Assembly: GCF_009295825.1 (NCBI RefSeq)
Contig: NZ_WHKF01000003.1
Location: 1 to 64,000 of the forward strand
DNA: 64,000 bases
Direction: 5' to 3'
From: Marinifilum sp. N1E240
GTDB lineage: Bacteria > Bacteroidota > Bacteroidia > Bacteroidales > Marinifilaceae
In this document: in pieces, positions 37,417-45,558 of the stretch
How the letters are laid out: every line of letters starts with the position of its first letter
Numbering within the stretch: position 1 is the first letter of the stretch
Translations under genes and position numbers: made by a program
The notes under the pieces: model-generated
The model's input: only the letters and a program-made list of their open reading frames with translations
Database searches by the model: none
Told to the model about the DNA's origin: nothing

Positions 37417-37707
37417 TTATCTCACAACAATATCATCAATAATATTAGCCTGAACTTCTCGGTTTAAAGCCTTAATCAAACCTTCACGAATCATCATCAA
37501 CTCGTTACGAATAACCGAAGAGCGTACTTGCACAAATAGTTTTCTATTTCGAATGTAAATATCCGTAGTGGCATTGGCAACAGTTTTACCTATCACTTTT
37601 TCCCAGGAATTTACCAATTCGTATTCCTTTAACTTTCCATCCAATTTTGTCTCCTTTAAAACCTGACGGATCAGTTCATCTATTTTTTGAGTATTACTTC
37701 TTCTCAT
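37417..37707 (-). CDS. DUF721/DciA-like protein
   Basis: This 96-aa protein has the DUF721 fold (RSNTQKIDELIRQVLKET, then YELVNSWEKVIGKTVANAT). The family includes DciA, the ancestral replicative-helicase operator in bacteria lacking DnaC/DnaI. It starts 2 bp after the recF stop, so the two are cotranscribed. A helicase-loading role is inferred from the family and from the DNA-repair partner. Confidence 0.85.
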   Translation of the reverse strand: MRRSNTQKIDELIRQVLKETKLDGKLKEYELVNSWEKVIGKTVANATTDIYIRNRKLFVQVRSSVIRNELMMIREGLIKALNREVQANIIDDIVVR

Positions 37708-37709
37708 AA

Positions 37710-38813
37710 CTACGAATTTACAATTCCACCATTATCAATTACAAACAATTGATACTCTAAAGCCGAACCAGAAAGAATCTCATCTAAATGATCGCGATTG
37801 GTATCGGATATAAATATTTGGCCGAATCTTTCTTCGGAAACCAAACGAACAATTTGCTCTACTCTGTTGGAATCCAACTTGTCAAAAATATCATCGAGCA
37901 ATAATATTGGATTAAAACCAGCTATTTGCTTAATAAATTCAAACTGAGCCAATTTTAAAGCTATTAGATATGATTTTTTTTGTCCCTGTGAACCCATTTT
38001 TTTGATAGGGTAATTTCCTAAGTTCAATACCAAATCATCTTTATGAATCCCCACTGTTGTGTATTGCACCACCTGATCTTTCCAACGAGCGTTTCCTAAC
38101 AAATCACGCATTGAATGATCGTGAAGTTGTGATTTATACTCCAAACTCACAATTTCGTTACCTTGAGATATCGTATTGTAATACTCCTGAAAAACTGGCA
38201 TTAACTTATGCAGAAAATTCTTCCTCTTCTCATAAATTTCAGCACCCAATATCACCAACTGGTCATCCCAAATACTTAAAGTATCCTCGTCGTACTTCAG
38301 ACCCGAAGCAAAATCTTTAAGCAACTTATTTCTTTGCTGAATAACCCGATTGTAACGAATTAAATCATCCAAATACTTTCTATCGTACTGGGAGATAACA
38401 CTATCCATGTATTTCCTTCTCTCCTCGCTACCATCAGTAATTAATCTATCATCAGCCGGAGAAACCATTACAATAGGTAGCAATCCGATATGCTCCGATA
38501 ATTTCTTATATTCTTTTTTATTGCGCTTAAAATTTTTCTTTTGTCCTCGTTTTACGCCACAATAAATTACTTCATCCAAATCTGCTCGTTTATATTTTCC
38601 TTCCAAAACCATGAATTGTTCATCATGATTTATATTCATTTGATCAGTCGAAGAAAAATAACTTTTACAAAAGCTCAAATAGTAAACGGCATCAAGTAAA
38701 TTTGTTTTCCCAACTCCATTATTCCCGATAAAACAGTTTATTCGATGTGAAAAACTGACTTCCAATTCGTGAATATTTTTATAATTAATGAGAGATAATT
38801 TTTCCAGATGCAT
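37710..38813 (-). CDS. recF: DNA replication and repair protein RecF
   Basis: This 367-aa SMC-like ATPase loads RecA at gapped DNA together with RecO and RecR. Walker A is GNNGVGKTNLLDAV (Lys36 from this start). The signature is GSQGQKKSYLIALKLAQ. Walker B is LLLDDIFDKLDSNR. The start was moved to the ATG at 38813 because MHLEKLSLINYKNI is the standard RecF N-terminus; the ORF extends eight residues further to 38837. The DUF721 gene follows directly, a common arrangement in this phylum. Confidence 0.93.
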   Translation of the reverse strand: MHLEKLSLINYKNIHELEVSFSHRINCFIGNNGVGKTNLLDAVYYLSFCKSYFSSTDQMNINHDEQFMVLEGKYKRADLDEVIYCGVKRGQKKNFKRNKKEYKKLSEHIGLLPIVMVSPADDRLITDGSEERRKYMDSVISQYDRKYLDDLIRYNRVIQQRNKLLKDFASGLKYDEDTLSIWDDQLVILGAEIYEKRKNFLHKLMPVFQEYYNTISQGNEIVSLEYKSQLHDHSMRDLLGNARWKDQVVQYTTVGIHKDDLVLNLGNYPIKKMGSQGQKKSYLIALKLAQFEFIKQIAGFNPILLLDDIFDKLDSNRVEQIVRLVSEERFGQIFISDTNRDHLDEILSGSALEYQLFVIDNGGIVNS

Positions 38814-38947
38814 GTACAAAGTATTAGATAACGTCACAAAATTACGAATTTAAATCAATTAAAAACCTGCTTTCAATGGTGATAATTTAAGTTCACACTC
38901 ATTATCATTTTTTAAAGAAAACATGCCTTATATTTGGTAAAAAAAAT

Positions 38948-38955
38948 TACATTTG
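38948..38955 (+). promoter_or_regulatory. -7 box upstream of the TPR gene
   Basis: TACATTTG fits TAnnTTTG, 35 bp before the ATG at 38990. A second match, TATATTTG, lies at 38929-38936. Neither has a clear TTTG 19 bp upstream. Confidence 0.4.
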
Positions 38956-38989
38956 CGTTAGAAAAAATGAAACTAATAATTATTTGAGT

Positions 38990-39682
38990 ATGTCGAAGAA
39001 TAAAAACAATCAGGTATCTGAAGATAATTTTGAAAATTTAGAAGAGGCGTTAAGTAAGACTGAACAATATATAGAAAAGAATCAAAAGAAATTAACCAGC
39101 ATCGCATTTGCTGTTATTTTGGTTGCTGTAGCTATTTTTGCTTACCAAAAGTATTACAAGACTCCACTTGAGATAAAAGCTCAAAATCAAATGTTCCAGG
39201 CTCAAAGATACTTTGAACAAGATTCGTTCAAATTAGCTTTAAACGGAGATGAAAACTACCCTGGATTTCTTCAAATTGTTGATGAATTTGGTTCAACTAC
39301 TGCAGGTAACCTATCAGAATACTATGCAGGTATTTCATATTTAAGAATTGGCGAATTCCAAAATGCAATTGATCACCTTAACTCGTTCAGCTCAGATGAT
39401 TTTATTCTTAGCTCTTTAGCTAAAGCTGCAACCGGTGATGCATATATGGAATTAGGTGATAACAATAAGGCTGCTTCTAATTATATGAATGCAAGTTCTA
39501 TTAACACCAATGAATTTACAACTCCTATCTATCTTCAAAAAGCTGGTTTAGCTTACGAAATGATTGGTGACTATAAAAAAGCATTAGCTGCTTACGAAAA
39601 GATTGAAAAAGATTTTGGAAAATCTGCTGAGGCACGTGACGTTGAAAAATACATCACTCGCGCTAAGTCGATGATCAAATAA
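38990..39682 (+). CDS. Membrane-anchored TPR protein
   Basis: This protein has 230 aa from the ATG at 38990; a TTG six bases upstream is also in frame. One membrane helix (about 36-54, LTSIAFAVILVAVAIFAY) follows a charged N-terminal coil. At least three TPR-like repeats follow: LSEYYAGISYLRIGEFQNAI, AKAATGDAYMELGDNNKA and LQKAGLAYEMIGDYKKAL. The layout resembles the YfgM/Tol-associated TPR proteins that work as periplasmic scaffolds, although YfgM-specific residues were not checked. A strong terminator follows. Confidence 0.8.
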   Translation: MSKNKNNQVSEDNFENLEEALSKTEQYIEKNQKKLTSIAFAVILVAVAIFAYQKYYKTPLEIKAQNQMFQAQRYFEQDSFKLALNGDENYPGFLQIVDEFGSTTAGNLSEYYAGISYLRIGEFQNAIDHLNSFSSDDFILSSLAKAATGDAYMELGDNNKAASNYMNASSINTNEFTTPIYLQKAGLAYEMIGDYKKALAAYEKIEKDFGKSAEARDVEKYITRAKSMIK

Positions 39683-39699
39683 AATATTAAGTATCTTTT

Positions 39700-39734
39700 A
39701 AAAAAGACGAGCCAATTGGTTCGTCTTTTTTTTG
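39700..39734 (+). terminator. Terminator of the TPR gene
   Basis: Arms AAAAAGACGAGCC and GGTTCGTCTTTTT (one G-T pair) with a 4-nt loop, followed by a T-run. Confidence 0.8.
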
Positions 39735-40175
39735 CGCTTTACTCTAACATCATTTTAATAAAGATACATCTCCTAAGGTCACCTATGAGTCATTTAAATC
39801 GTATAGAACTCCTAAACCTAGTTTTAATTATACGCCAAATGCTATGCTTTATTAAATTTAACTTTTCAAAAAAAGTGTTTCATTCCATGTCTCTACTTAA
39901 AGTAAACAAACACAATTCAAGCATATTTTGAAATTAAGTTTTTTCTTGACACTCTTTTTAAAAAACCATAGCAACTATTTTTCAACAACTTACAGAGTAT
40001 TCACTTTAGTAAAAACACTTAAAAAAAGCAAGCTAAACCATTAATTATATTACAGATACAAACGTCAGTATTATTATCAAAAAGATTAAATAAAAAAACA
40101 ACAAAAATATTTACTAGTAAATCAAACACTTACATAAAAAACTTCATTTTTTTCAAAAAAAACATTCCAGACCCC

Positions 40176-40205
40176 TTGTATATTCTGACAAAGCCCCTAT
40201 ATTTG
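40176..40205 (+). promoter_or_regulatory. Promoter of tRNA array 1
   Basis: TTG (40176-40178), exactly 19 bp, then TATATTTG (40198-40205), 43 bp before the first tRNA-Tyr. A full consensus match. Confidence 0.7.
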
Positions 40206-40247
40206 CAACCGCAATACAGAAACAAAGTTCTTTAAATAATTGCATTT

Positions 40248-40329
40248 GGGGAGATACCAAAGTGGCCAACTGGGGCGGACTGTAACTCCGCTGACTTCGT
40301 CTTCGTAGGTTCGAATCCTGCTCTCCCCA
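40248..40329 (+). tRNA. tRNA-Tyr (GTA), copy 1
   Basis: Class II tRNA of 82 nt. Acceptor GGGGAGA/TCTCCCC with discriminator A, anticodon loop CTGTAAC, long variable arm, T arm GGTTCGAATCC. The next bases are CCA, so the 3' CCA is genome-encoded here (to 40332). Confidence 0.95.
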
Positions 40330-40368
40330 CCATTAGATTGAAAACGTTCAATCTTTAAACATATTTCT

Positions 40369-40441
40369 GCGGGAATAGCTCAGTTGATAGAGCATCAGCC
40401 TTCCAAGCTGAGGGTCGCGAGTTTGAGTCTCGTTTCCCGCT
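40369..40441 (+). tRNA. tRNA-Gly (TCC), copy 1
   Basis: 73-nt cloverleaf. Acceptor GCGGGAA/TTCCCGC with discriminator T, anticodon loop CTTCCAA. The T arm reads GAGTTTGAGTCTC, so TTTGAGT takes the place of the usual TTCGAAT. No encoded CCA. Confidence 0.95.
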
Positions 40442-40464
40442 CAACTTTTTGATAATTTTATTTT

Positions 40465-40546
40465 GGGGAGATACCAAAGTGGCCAACTGGGGCGGACTGT
40501 AACTCCGCTGACTTCGTCTTCGTAGGTTCGAATCCTGCTCTCCCCA
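40465..40546 (+). tRNA. tRNA-Tyr (GTA), copy 2
   Basis: Identical to copy 1, offset by 217 bp; also followed by CCA. Confidence 0.95.
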
Positions 40547-40585
40547 CCATTAGATTGAAAACGTTCAATCTTTAAACATATTTCT

Positions 40586-40658
40586 GCGGGAATAGCTCAG
40601 TTGATAGAGCATCAGCCTTCCAAGCTGAGGGTCGCGAGTTTGAGTCTCGTTTCCCGCT
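40586..40658 (+). tRNA. tRNA-Gly (TCC), copy 2
   Basis: Identical to copy 1, offset by 217 bp. Confidence 0.95.
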
Positions 40659-40668
40659 CAATTATTTT

Positions 40669-40753
40669 GGAGAGATGGCAGAGTGGTCGAATGCGGTGGT
40701 CTTGAAAACCATTGTGCGGCAACGTACCGGGGGTTCGAATCCCTCTCTCTCCG
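40669..40753 (+). tRNA. tRNA-Ser (TGA), copy 1
   Basis: Class II tRNA of 85 nt. Acceptor GGAGAGA/TCTCTCC with discriminator G, anticodon loop CTTGAAA, long variable arm GTGCGGCAACGTACC. It lies 10 bp after tRNA-Gly copy 2. Confidence 0.95.
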
Positions 40754-40762
40754 CTGATTAAT

Positions 40763-40795
40763 GCATCAAGGTTTAAAAACTTTGATGCTTTTTTT
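40763..40795 (+). terminator. Terminator of tRNA array 1
   Basis: GCATCAAGGTT and AACTTTGATGC arms, with one mismatch, followed by seven T. Confidence 0.75.
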
Positions 40796-41265
40796 ATGCA
40801 ATAATATTTCTCAGAAATTATTTCGTATCGAAATAAAAAAAAGCTGTTATCAAAAATGACAATAGTTTTAATCCTTACTGATTTATCAAAGTGTAATTTC
40901 TTAACGATTAATCCTACAATTAATTTAAATTCAACATATCCCTAATTCCAAAACAATTAAATACTCGCCCGTTCAATATCGAAAAGGAATTTAAATTATC
41001 ATTTTCGAAATATTCATTCAACTCTTTCCAATTGATAAAACAATGGGCATCGAAAGCTTTGGCAGAATTAATGAGAAATAGTTAGAATTCATATACAATT
41101 ATATAAACGATAATTAATTTACTTTTTAAAAAAAAACTAACACCCTGGCTACCAACAACTACTATCGACTCGCAAAATTAATTTTAAATTACGTTCGAAT
41201 AATCTTTTGAAATTAACTTATTTCTTCTACTTTTGCAGCCGATTCAATAAGAATTAACAGCATTT
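40796..41265. other. Gene-free spacer between the two tRNA arrays
   Basis: 470 bp, AT-rich. The first 70 bp match the sequence following array 2, including ATTTCG/CGAAAT arms at 40820-40834 and a decayed copy of the hairpin at 41660-41691. The end holds the promoter of array 2. No ORF is credible. Confidence 0.65.
41206..41235 (+). promoter_or_regulatory. Promoter of tRNA array 2
   Basis: TTTG (41206-41209), 18 bp, then TACTTTTG (41228-41235), 31 bp before tRNA-Tyr copy 3. Confidence 0.6.
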
Positions 41266-41347
41266 GGGGAGATACCAAAGTGGCCAACTGGGGCGGACTG
41301 TAACTCCGCTGACTTCGTCTTCGTAGGTTCGAATCCTGCTCTCCCCA
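41266..41347 (+). tRNA. tRNA-Tyr (GTA), copy 3
   Basis: Identical in the mature region to the other two, but the discriminator A is followed by CTA, so CCA is not encoded here. Confidence 0.95.
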
Positions 41348-41386
41348 CTACTAGATTGAAAATGTTCAATCTTTAAAAATTTTCTT

Positions 41387-41459
41387 GCGGGAATAGCTCA
41401 GTTGATAGAGCATCAGCCTTCCAAGCTGAGGGTCGCGAGTTTGAGTCTCGTTTCCCGCT
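41387..41459 (+). tRNA. tRNA-Gly (TCC), copy 3
   Basis: Identical to copies 1 and 2; offset by 801 bp from copy 2. Confidence 0.95.
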
Positions 41460-41468
41460 CAATTTTTT

Positions 41469-41553
41469 GGAGAGATGGCAGAGTGGTCGAATGCGGTGGT
41501 CTTGAAAACCATTGTGCGGCAACGTACCGGGGGTTCGAATCCCTCTCTCTCCG
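41469..41553 (+). tRNA. tRNA-Ser (TGA), copy 2
   Basis: Identical to tRNA-Ser copy 1, offset by 800 bp, and again 10 bp after tRNA-Gly. Confidence 0.95.
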
Positions 41554-41562
41554 CTGATTAAA

Positions 41563-41595
41563 GCATCAAGGTTTAAAAACTTTGATGCTTTTTTT
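41563..41595 (+). terminator. Terminator of tRNA array 2
   Basis: Same GCATCAAGGTT/AACTTTGATGC hairpin and T-run as after array 1. Confidence 0.75.
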
Positions 41596-41655
41596 ATACA
41601 ATAATATTTCTCAGAAATTATTTCGTATCGAAATAAAAAAAATACTTCTTCATTA

Positions 41656-41691
41656 CAAAAAAGGCTGTTATCAACAATGACAACAGCCTTT
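41656..41691 (-). terminator. Terminator of the small minus-strand gene
   Basis: Ten-base perfect arms AAAGGCTGTT and AACAGCCTTT; on the minus strand the stem is followed by a T-run. It lies 30 bp after the stop of the ORF at 41721-41939. Confidence 0.7.
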
Positions 41692-41720
41692 AATATCTAA
41701 AATTTTTCAAGATCAATATC

Positions 41721-41939
41721 CTAATTTTTCACAAAAGCATTGTGGGTACTTCCACCTTGTTGAACTTCCATTTGTTTTTGCATTTGCATCTTTTGTGCTA
41801 TCCAATTTCGTCCCATTTTCTGAAGTTGAATATATACGTGAGCAAAAAACATCTTGTAAGAAGCACAGAAACGCGGCATACCATTATCCATCCGATCTTT
41901 CCAAGCCCAATAAAGAAGGTTCTCCTGCTTGCCAGCCAA
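41721..41939 (-). CDS. Small uncharacterised protein or gene remnant
   Basis: 72 aa from the first ATG, with no family recognised. It is rich in Trp, Met and Gln (LLYWAWKDRMDNG, IAQKMQMQKQMEVQQ). The frame stays open for about 13 more residues upstream of that ATG without another start, so it may be the 3' end of a broken, longer gene. A proper terminator directly downstream on the same strand shows that a minus-strand transcript ends here. It sits between the tRNA arrays and the sulfatase locus, where insertions and deletions are common. Confidence 0.4.
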   Translation of the reverse strand: MAGKQENLLYWAWKDRMDNGMPRFCASYKMFFAHVYIQLQKMGRNWIAQKMQMQKQMEVQQGGSTHNAFVKN

Positions 41940-42039
41940 AAGAAACTTCAGGTCCCGATGGCTTTCCCAATACCGAACTTAGTTATTTTTTTTCATACTC
42001 CTCAATCACATTTCAATTACTCATACAACTTTCAATTGC

Positions 42040-42084
42040 AAGTATAGCTATACTTACTGCAACAGCACTTCGTTGCAGTAAGTA
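42040..42084. repeat. Compound inverted repeat beside the sulfatase gene
   Basis: A 13-bp perfect stem TACTTACTGCAAC/GTTGCAGTAAGTA (42051-42063 and 42072-42084) has an 8-nt loop. It overlaps a 16-bp palindrome, AAGTATAGCTATACTT, at 42040-42055. It lies 11 bp after the sulfatase stop but has no T-run on either strand. Confidence 0.6.
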
Positions 42085-42095
42085 TGAGTTTGAAT

Positions 42096-43688
42096 TTATC
42101 TTAGATATTGAGGCATAGATGCAGGATCTTTTGTCCATCGTTTCACACGATTGTTTATCATGTGAAACTCCTTATTTCTATCGGTAGGCTGATAAATATC
42201 TACAGGCAAATGCTTTTTCAGTTCTGTAATCACATCCTTATACTCAGAATTGTTTGCTAAATTTACGTGTTCACCAAAATCTTTCACTTCATCGTACAGC
42301 TCCTCTGATCCATCATTGTATCGAATGTATCTCCATTGGTCACGACGAACCGAATGAGATCCATAAGTCCAACTGCTAATTACAGGATTTTTTCTCTTCA
42401 CATCCATATCGGTCAATAATGGCAAAAGACTTTCTCCATCTTGCTGTTCATTCCTTTCCAAGCCACACAAATCGGTTAAGGTAGGATATACATCCAATAA
42501 GCTTACAGCACTTTTATTGATTTGCCCTTTAGTTGTCACACCTGGAGCAACCCATAACATTGGCGCCACAGTAGCTTCGTTCCACAAGTTATTTTTACGC
42601 CAATTTCTCTTTTCTCCGAAACACTGTCCATGATCAGACCAAAGTACAATAATTGTATTTTTTCCATACTGACTGCTATCTAAGGCGTCTAACAAGCGTC
42701 CCAATTGAGCATCCATAAAAGTGATTGCAGCGAGATAACCTTGAACCAACTCTTTACGATAAGATGGACTAATCTTATTCACTATCGCTTCTGCACCAGG
42801 CTCCGTTATTCCTTCTGCCATCGCCTTTCCATAAATAGAAATATCAGCAAATTCATTCTCCAAGGCAGTTGGAATCTTGATTTTATCCAAAGGATACATA
42901 TCAAAATACTCGCGAGGAGCAGTGTAAGGAACATGAGGTCGTAAAAATCCAACTCCCAACAAAAATGGTTTATCATGATCCTTTTGCAATCGTTCAATCG
43001 CCCATTCTACATTTTGCTCATCAGGCATTTTGCCTTCTGGTAGATATTCTCTATCAATAGGTCCAGCACAAAGAGAAAATCCTGGATAATTGGTTCCTTT
43101 TTTTTTATTATAATTTGTTGTACCCGAACCGCCCATTGGGAAAGGATAGAAATCAGGTGCACCATAACGATTTCCATCTTTCATCAATTTTTCAGTTAGT
43201 GCATAAGCTCTAGGTTTTCGCTCATCCCAGAGTTTTTGATTCTGAAAATCATCTTCAATTGCCCAACATGCATGCCCTTCAATCTTTCCGCATCCCATGG
43301 TTTCATAACCATTCTGTCTGAAAAAGGCTGGCAACAAACTTACACCATCCCAAATTTCCTGATTTGGTGTACCACTTTTATTCGTATAACATCCCGTAGT
43401 TGTAGGACTCAAAGAGGATAAAACGGATAATCGAGATGGCGTGCAAACTGCCACAGCAGCATGCGCATTGTTAAAATATACACCACGTTTTGCCAATCGA
43501 TCTAAATTTGGTGTTTTCACATCTGGATGTCCCTTAGACATTCCTGTCCAATCATTCAAATCATCAACAGAAATGAACAGAACATTTGATTTAGTCTGTT
43601 CTACTTCTTTCTTTTCAATTCCTCCTCCGCATGATTGCACTAGCAGCGCACCAGCGCCTAAAAGCAACGAGTTTCTTATCATGTTCAT
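42096..43688 (-). CDS. S1-family sulfatase, iduronate-2-sulfatase-like
   Basis: This 530-aa formylglycine-dependent sulfatase lipoprotein has lipobox Cys20 (LLVQSC). Metal-binding VDDLNDW (about 41-47) and the sulfatase motif CTPSR (Cys82, converted to formylglycine) are present, then LSPTTTGCY. The DDL...VKTPNLDRLAKRGV start, the HAAVAVCTPSR context and SDHGQCFGEKRNWRKNNLW resemble iduronate-2-sulfatases, so 2-O-desulfation of a uronate is the best guess. It is transcribed away from the other lyase genes. Subfamily assignment rests on motif similarity only. Confidence 0.85.
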   Translation of the reverse strand: MNMIRNSLLLGAGALLVQSCGGGIEKKEVEQTKSNVLFISVDDLNDWTGMSKGHPDVKTPNLDRLAKRGVYFNNAHAAVAVCTPSRLSVLSSLSPTTTGCYTNKSGTPNQEIWDGVSLLPAFFRQNGYETMGCGKIEGHACWAIEDDFQNQKLWDERKPRAYALTEKLMKDGNRYGAPDFYPFPMGGSGTTNYNKKKGTNYPGFSLCAGPIDREYLPEGKMPDEQNVEWAIERLQKDHDKPFLLGVGFLRPHVPYTAPREYFDMYPLDKIKIPTALENEFADISIYGKAMAEGITEPGAEAIVNKISPSYRKELVQGYLAAITFMDAQLGRLLDALDSSQYGKNTIIVLWSDHGQCFGEKRNWRKNNLWNEATVAPMLWVAPGVTTKGQINKSAVSLLDVYPTLTDLCGLERNEQQDGESLLPLLTDMDVKRKNPVISSWTYGSHSVRRDQWRYIRYNDGSEELYDEVKDFGEHVNLANNSEYKDVITELKKHLPVDIYQPTDRNKEFHMINNRVKRWTKDPASMPQYLR

Positions 43689-43923
43689 ATTGCTGTTATC
43701 TTGAAAGCTCGATTAATATATTTCTAATATTCCATTTGACCAAGTCTAACACCTTTTACCAAATTGTTCCAATTCAGATCTGCTATCAAAAATATTTGAA
43801 AAATCAATATTAGACACATTCTATTAATCTCAGTTTTACTATTCCATTATTCACTTTTAATTTTGTTGAAAATCTACTTTTTTGAGATAAAATCCTCAAT
43901 TCAACTTGTCCTTTAGTCTAGTT

Positions 43924-45498
43924 TTATGATTTAGGCAACAACTTTTCCCAAGTTTGTTCATTCCATTCAACGGGCTTATCCATATTTATAATCCAACCAT
44001 CAAATGCAGATTTTAACCTCTTCACTAGTTCTGAATTCTGAGCTGCAATATTGTTTTTTTCTCCCGGATCTTGTCTGATGTTGAAAAGTTCATATCTATC
44101 TCCTATCGGATAATAATGCATCATAAAATCACCTTCCAAAACTGTTCCTGCCGGATCGGACAAATGCTCACGATACTGACTAACTGGAAATGCTGTCACC
44201 TCCTTGCTTCCTTTCACATATTGTTCGTATCCTGCCCAAAAATCCAAATTTTTATCACTCCAGTGATAAGCCTGACAACCCGCCCAAAACAATTGTCTTT
44301 TCTGATTTTCTTCTCCCTTAATCACATTTTGCAAAGCAATACCATCAACCGATTTTGAAACATCAATTCCTGCTGATGCCAATGCTGTTGGCAATAAATC
44401 CATGGCAGATACATTTTCTGTTATCACTTTTCCTTCATCAATCAATCCAGGACACCAGGCAAACATCGGAACATGAATTCCTCCTTGAAACATCAAGCCT
44501 TTGTTTCCTTTAAAAGCACCATTCAAAGGAAGTGGCGAATCAATTACCGCACCATTATCGCTCACAAAAAGAATAATTGTATTCTTATCAATTTTCAATT
44601 CTTTTAGCTTAGATACAATTTGTCCGATTCCATCATCAACGGCAGCCAAGGTTGCATAGTAATTATCTACCTCAGTATTTCCTGTATTGAATCTTTGGTA
44701 TTTACGTGGAGCTTGCTCTTCCAAAGGAATATGTGGCGCATTATAAGATAAAAACATGAAAAAAGGATTTTTCTGATTCTTCTCAATGTACTGTAAAGCC
44801 TCATCGGTAAATTCATCGGTAATATACCCCTGGGATTTCACATGCTCATAATTTCTGAACAAGCTAGTCGCATTATAATAATTACTTCCGTGATAATTAA
44901 AGCCATAGTAATAATCGAAGCCTTTACTTAAAGGATGCTGATCTTTCACACAACCATAAATCGCATCACGATGATAATCTCTTGTTTTCTCAACCAGCGA
45001 ATCAATAGTTAATTCACCCAAATGCCATTTTCCAATCATTGCGGTTTTGTAGCCATTCTCCTGAAAGGTTTCTGATAAGAACTTCTCTTGCGGGCGAACA
45101 CCTGCCTCTGCATCGTAATTGTTGTAGATACCAAAACGCTGCGTATATTTTCCAGTCAGAAGTGCTGCTCTGGATGGAGCACAGGTTGTTGATGCCACAA
45201 AAGCATTGGTAAACTTCACCCCTTCGTTCGCTAACTTTGATGTATTTGGCATTGCAGTTTGAGCTGCATGATAAGCTGCCTCTACTGCCGTTGTATATCT
45301 TTTGGTAACCTGTGTATTTTTCAAGCCGTCCTCATTATAGGAACCCGGATCGAAATTTAATTGACCATATCCCTGATCATCGGTTACAACCAAAATAACA
45401 TTCGGCTGAACAGTTTCAGAAACCTGATTGATGGTTCCTGTTGAACAAGCACCCATAAGAACGGGCAACATTGCATGTATTGGTTTTGATAATTTCAC
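43924..45498 (-). CDS. S1-family sulfatase, lipoprotein
   Basis: This 524-aa sulfatase has a GTG start at 45498. It was chosen because MKLSKPIHAMLPVLMGAC is a clean lipoprotein signal (Cys18); the open frame extends 66 residues upstream without signal character. Metal motif VVTDDQGYGQ and sulfatase motif CAPSR (Cys106), followed by ALLTGKYTQRFG, are present, with the GKWHLGE motif further on. The C-terminal half has FVSDNGAVID and FKGNKGLMFQGGIHVP. Desulfation position is unknown. It diverges from the next sulfatase gene across a 240-bp shared control region. Confidence 0.85.
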   Translation of the reverse strand: MKLSKPIHAMLPVLMGACSTGTINQVSETVQPNVILVVTDDQGYGQLNFDPGSYNEDGLKNTQVTKRYTTAVEAAYHAAQTAMPNTSKLANEGVKFTNAFVASTTCAPSRAALLTGKYTQRFGIYNNYDAEAGVRPQEKFLSETFQENGYKTAMIGKWHLGELTIDSLVEKTRDYHRDAIYGCVKDQHPLSKGFDYYYGFNYHGSNYYNATSLFRNYEHVKSQGYITDEFTDEALQYIEKNQKNPFFMFLSYNAPHIPLEEQAPRKYQRFNTGNTEVDNYYATLAAVDDGIGQIVSKLKELKIDKNTIILFVSDNGAVIDSPLPLNGAFKGNKGLMFQGGIHVPMFAWCPGLIDEGKVITENVSAMDLLPTALASAGIDVSKSVDGIALQNVIKGEENQKRQLFWAGCQAYHWSDKNLDFWAGYEQYVKGSKEVTAFPVSQYREHLSDPAGTVLEGDFMMHYYPIGDRYELFNIRQDPGEKNNIAAQNSELVKRLKSAFDGWIINMDKPVEWNEQTWEKLLPKS

Positions 45499-45529
45499 GT
45501 TATTAAATTTTAATTCTATTGTAATATTC

Positions 45530-45558
45530 CAAAGATCATCATTCAACATGGTTACAAA
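45530..45558 (-). promoter_or_regulatory. Promoter candidate of the GTG-start sulfatase
   Basis: Minus-strand TTTG (45558-45555) and TGATCTTTG (45538-45530), about 31 bp before the GTG. The -7 box has G at the second position and spacing is short, so the match is weak. Confidence 0.3.

Larger units (their letters stand above)
39683..40247. other. Gene-free stretch between the TPR gene and the tRNA array
   Basis: 565 bp, very AT-rich. It contains the TPR gene's terminator (39700-39734) and the tRNA array promoter (40176-40205). An open frame at 39716-39931 begins inside the terminator and shows no domain or ribosome site, so it is not called. Confidence 0.6.
40465..40866 (+). repeat. Duplicated tRNA block, copy A
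   Basis: The Tyr-Gly-Ser block with its terminator and about 70 bp of 3' flank recurs at 41266-41691. Mature tRNA regions are identical; spacers carry a few changes. Confidence 0.8.
41266..41691 (+). repeat. Duplicated tRNA block, copy B
   Basis: Second copy of the Tyr-Gly-Ser block. It includes a 19-bp insertion relative to copy A before an intact hairpin (41660-41691). Confidence 0.8.

Noticed and set aside
39716-39931. 71-codon open frame after the TPR gene
   Set aside because: It begins inside the terminator hairpin, has no domain and uses codons unlike the neighbours; treated as chance.
41742-42118. Plus-strand open frames over the small minus-strand ORF
   Set aside because: They run across the minus-strand ORF and the compound palindrome and have no domain; the downstream terminator supports the minus strand.
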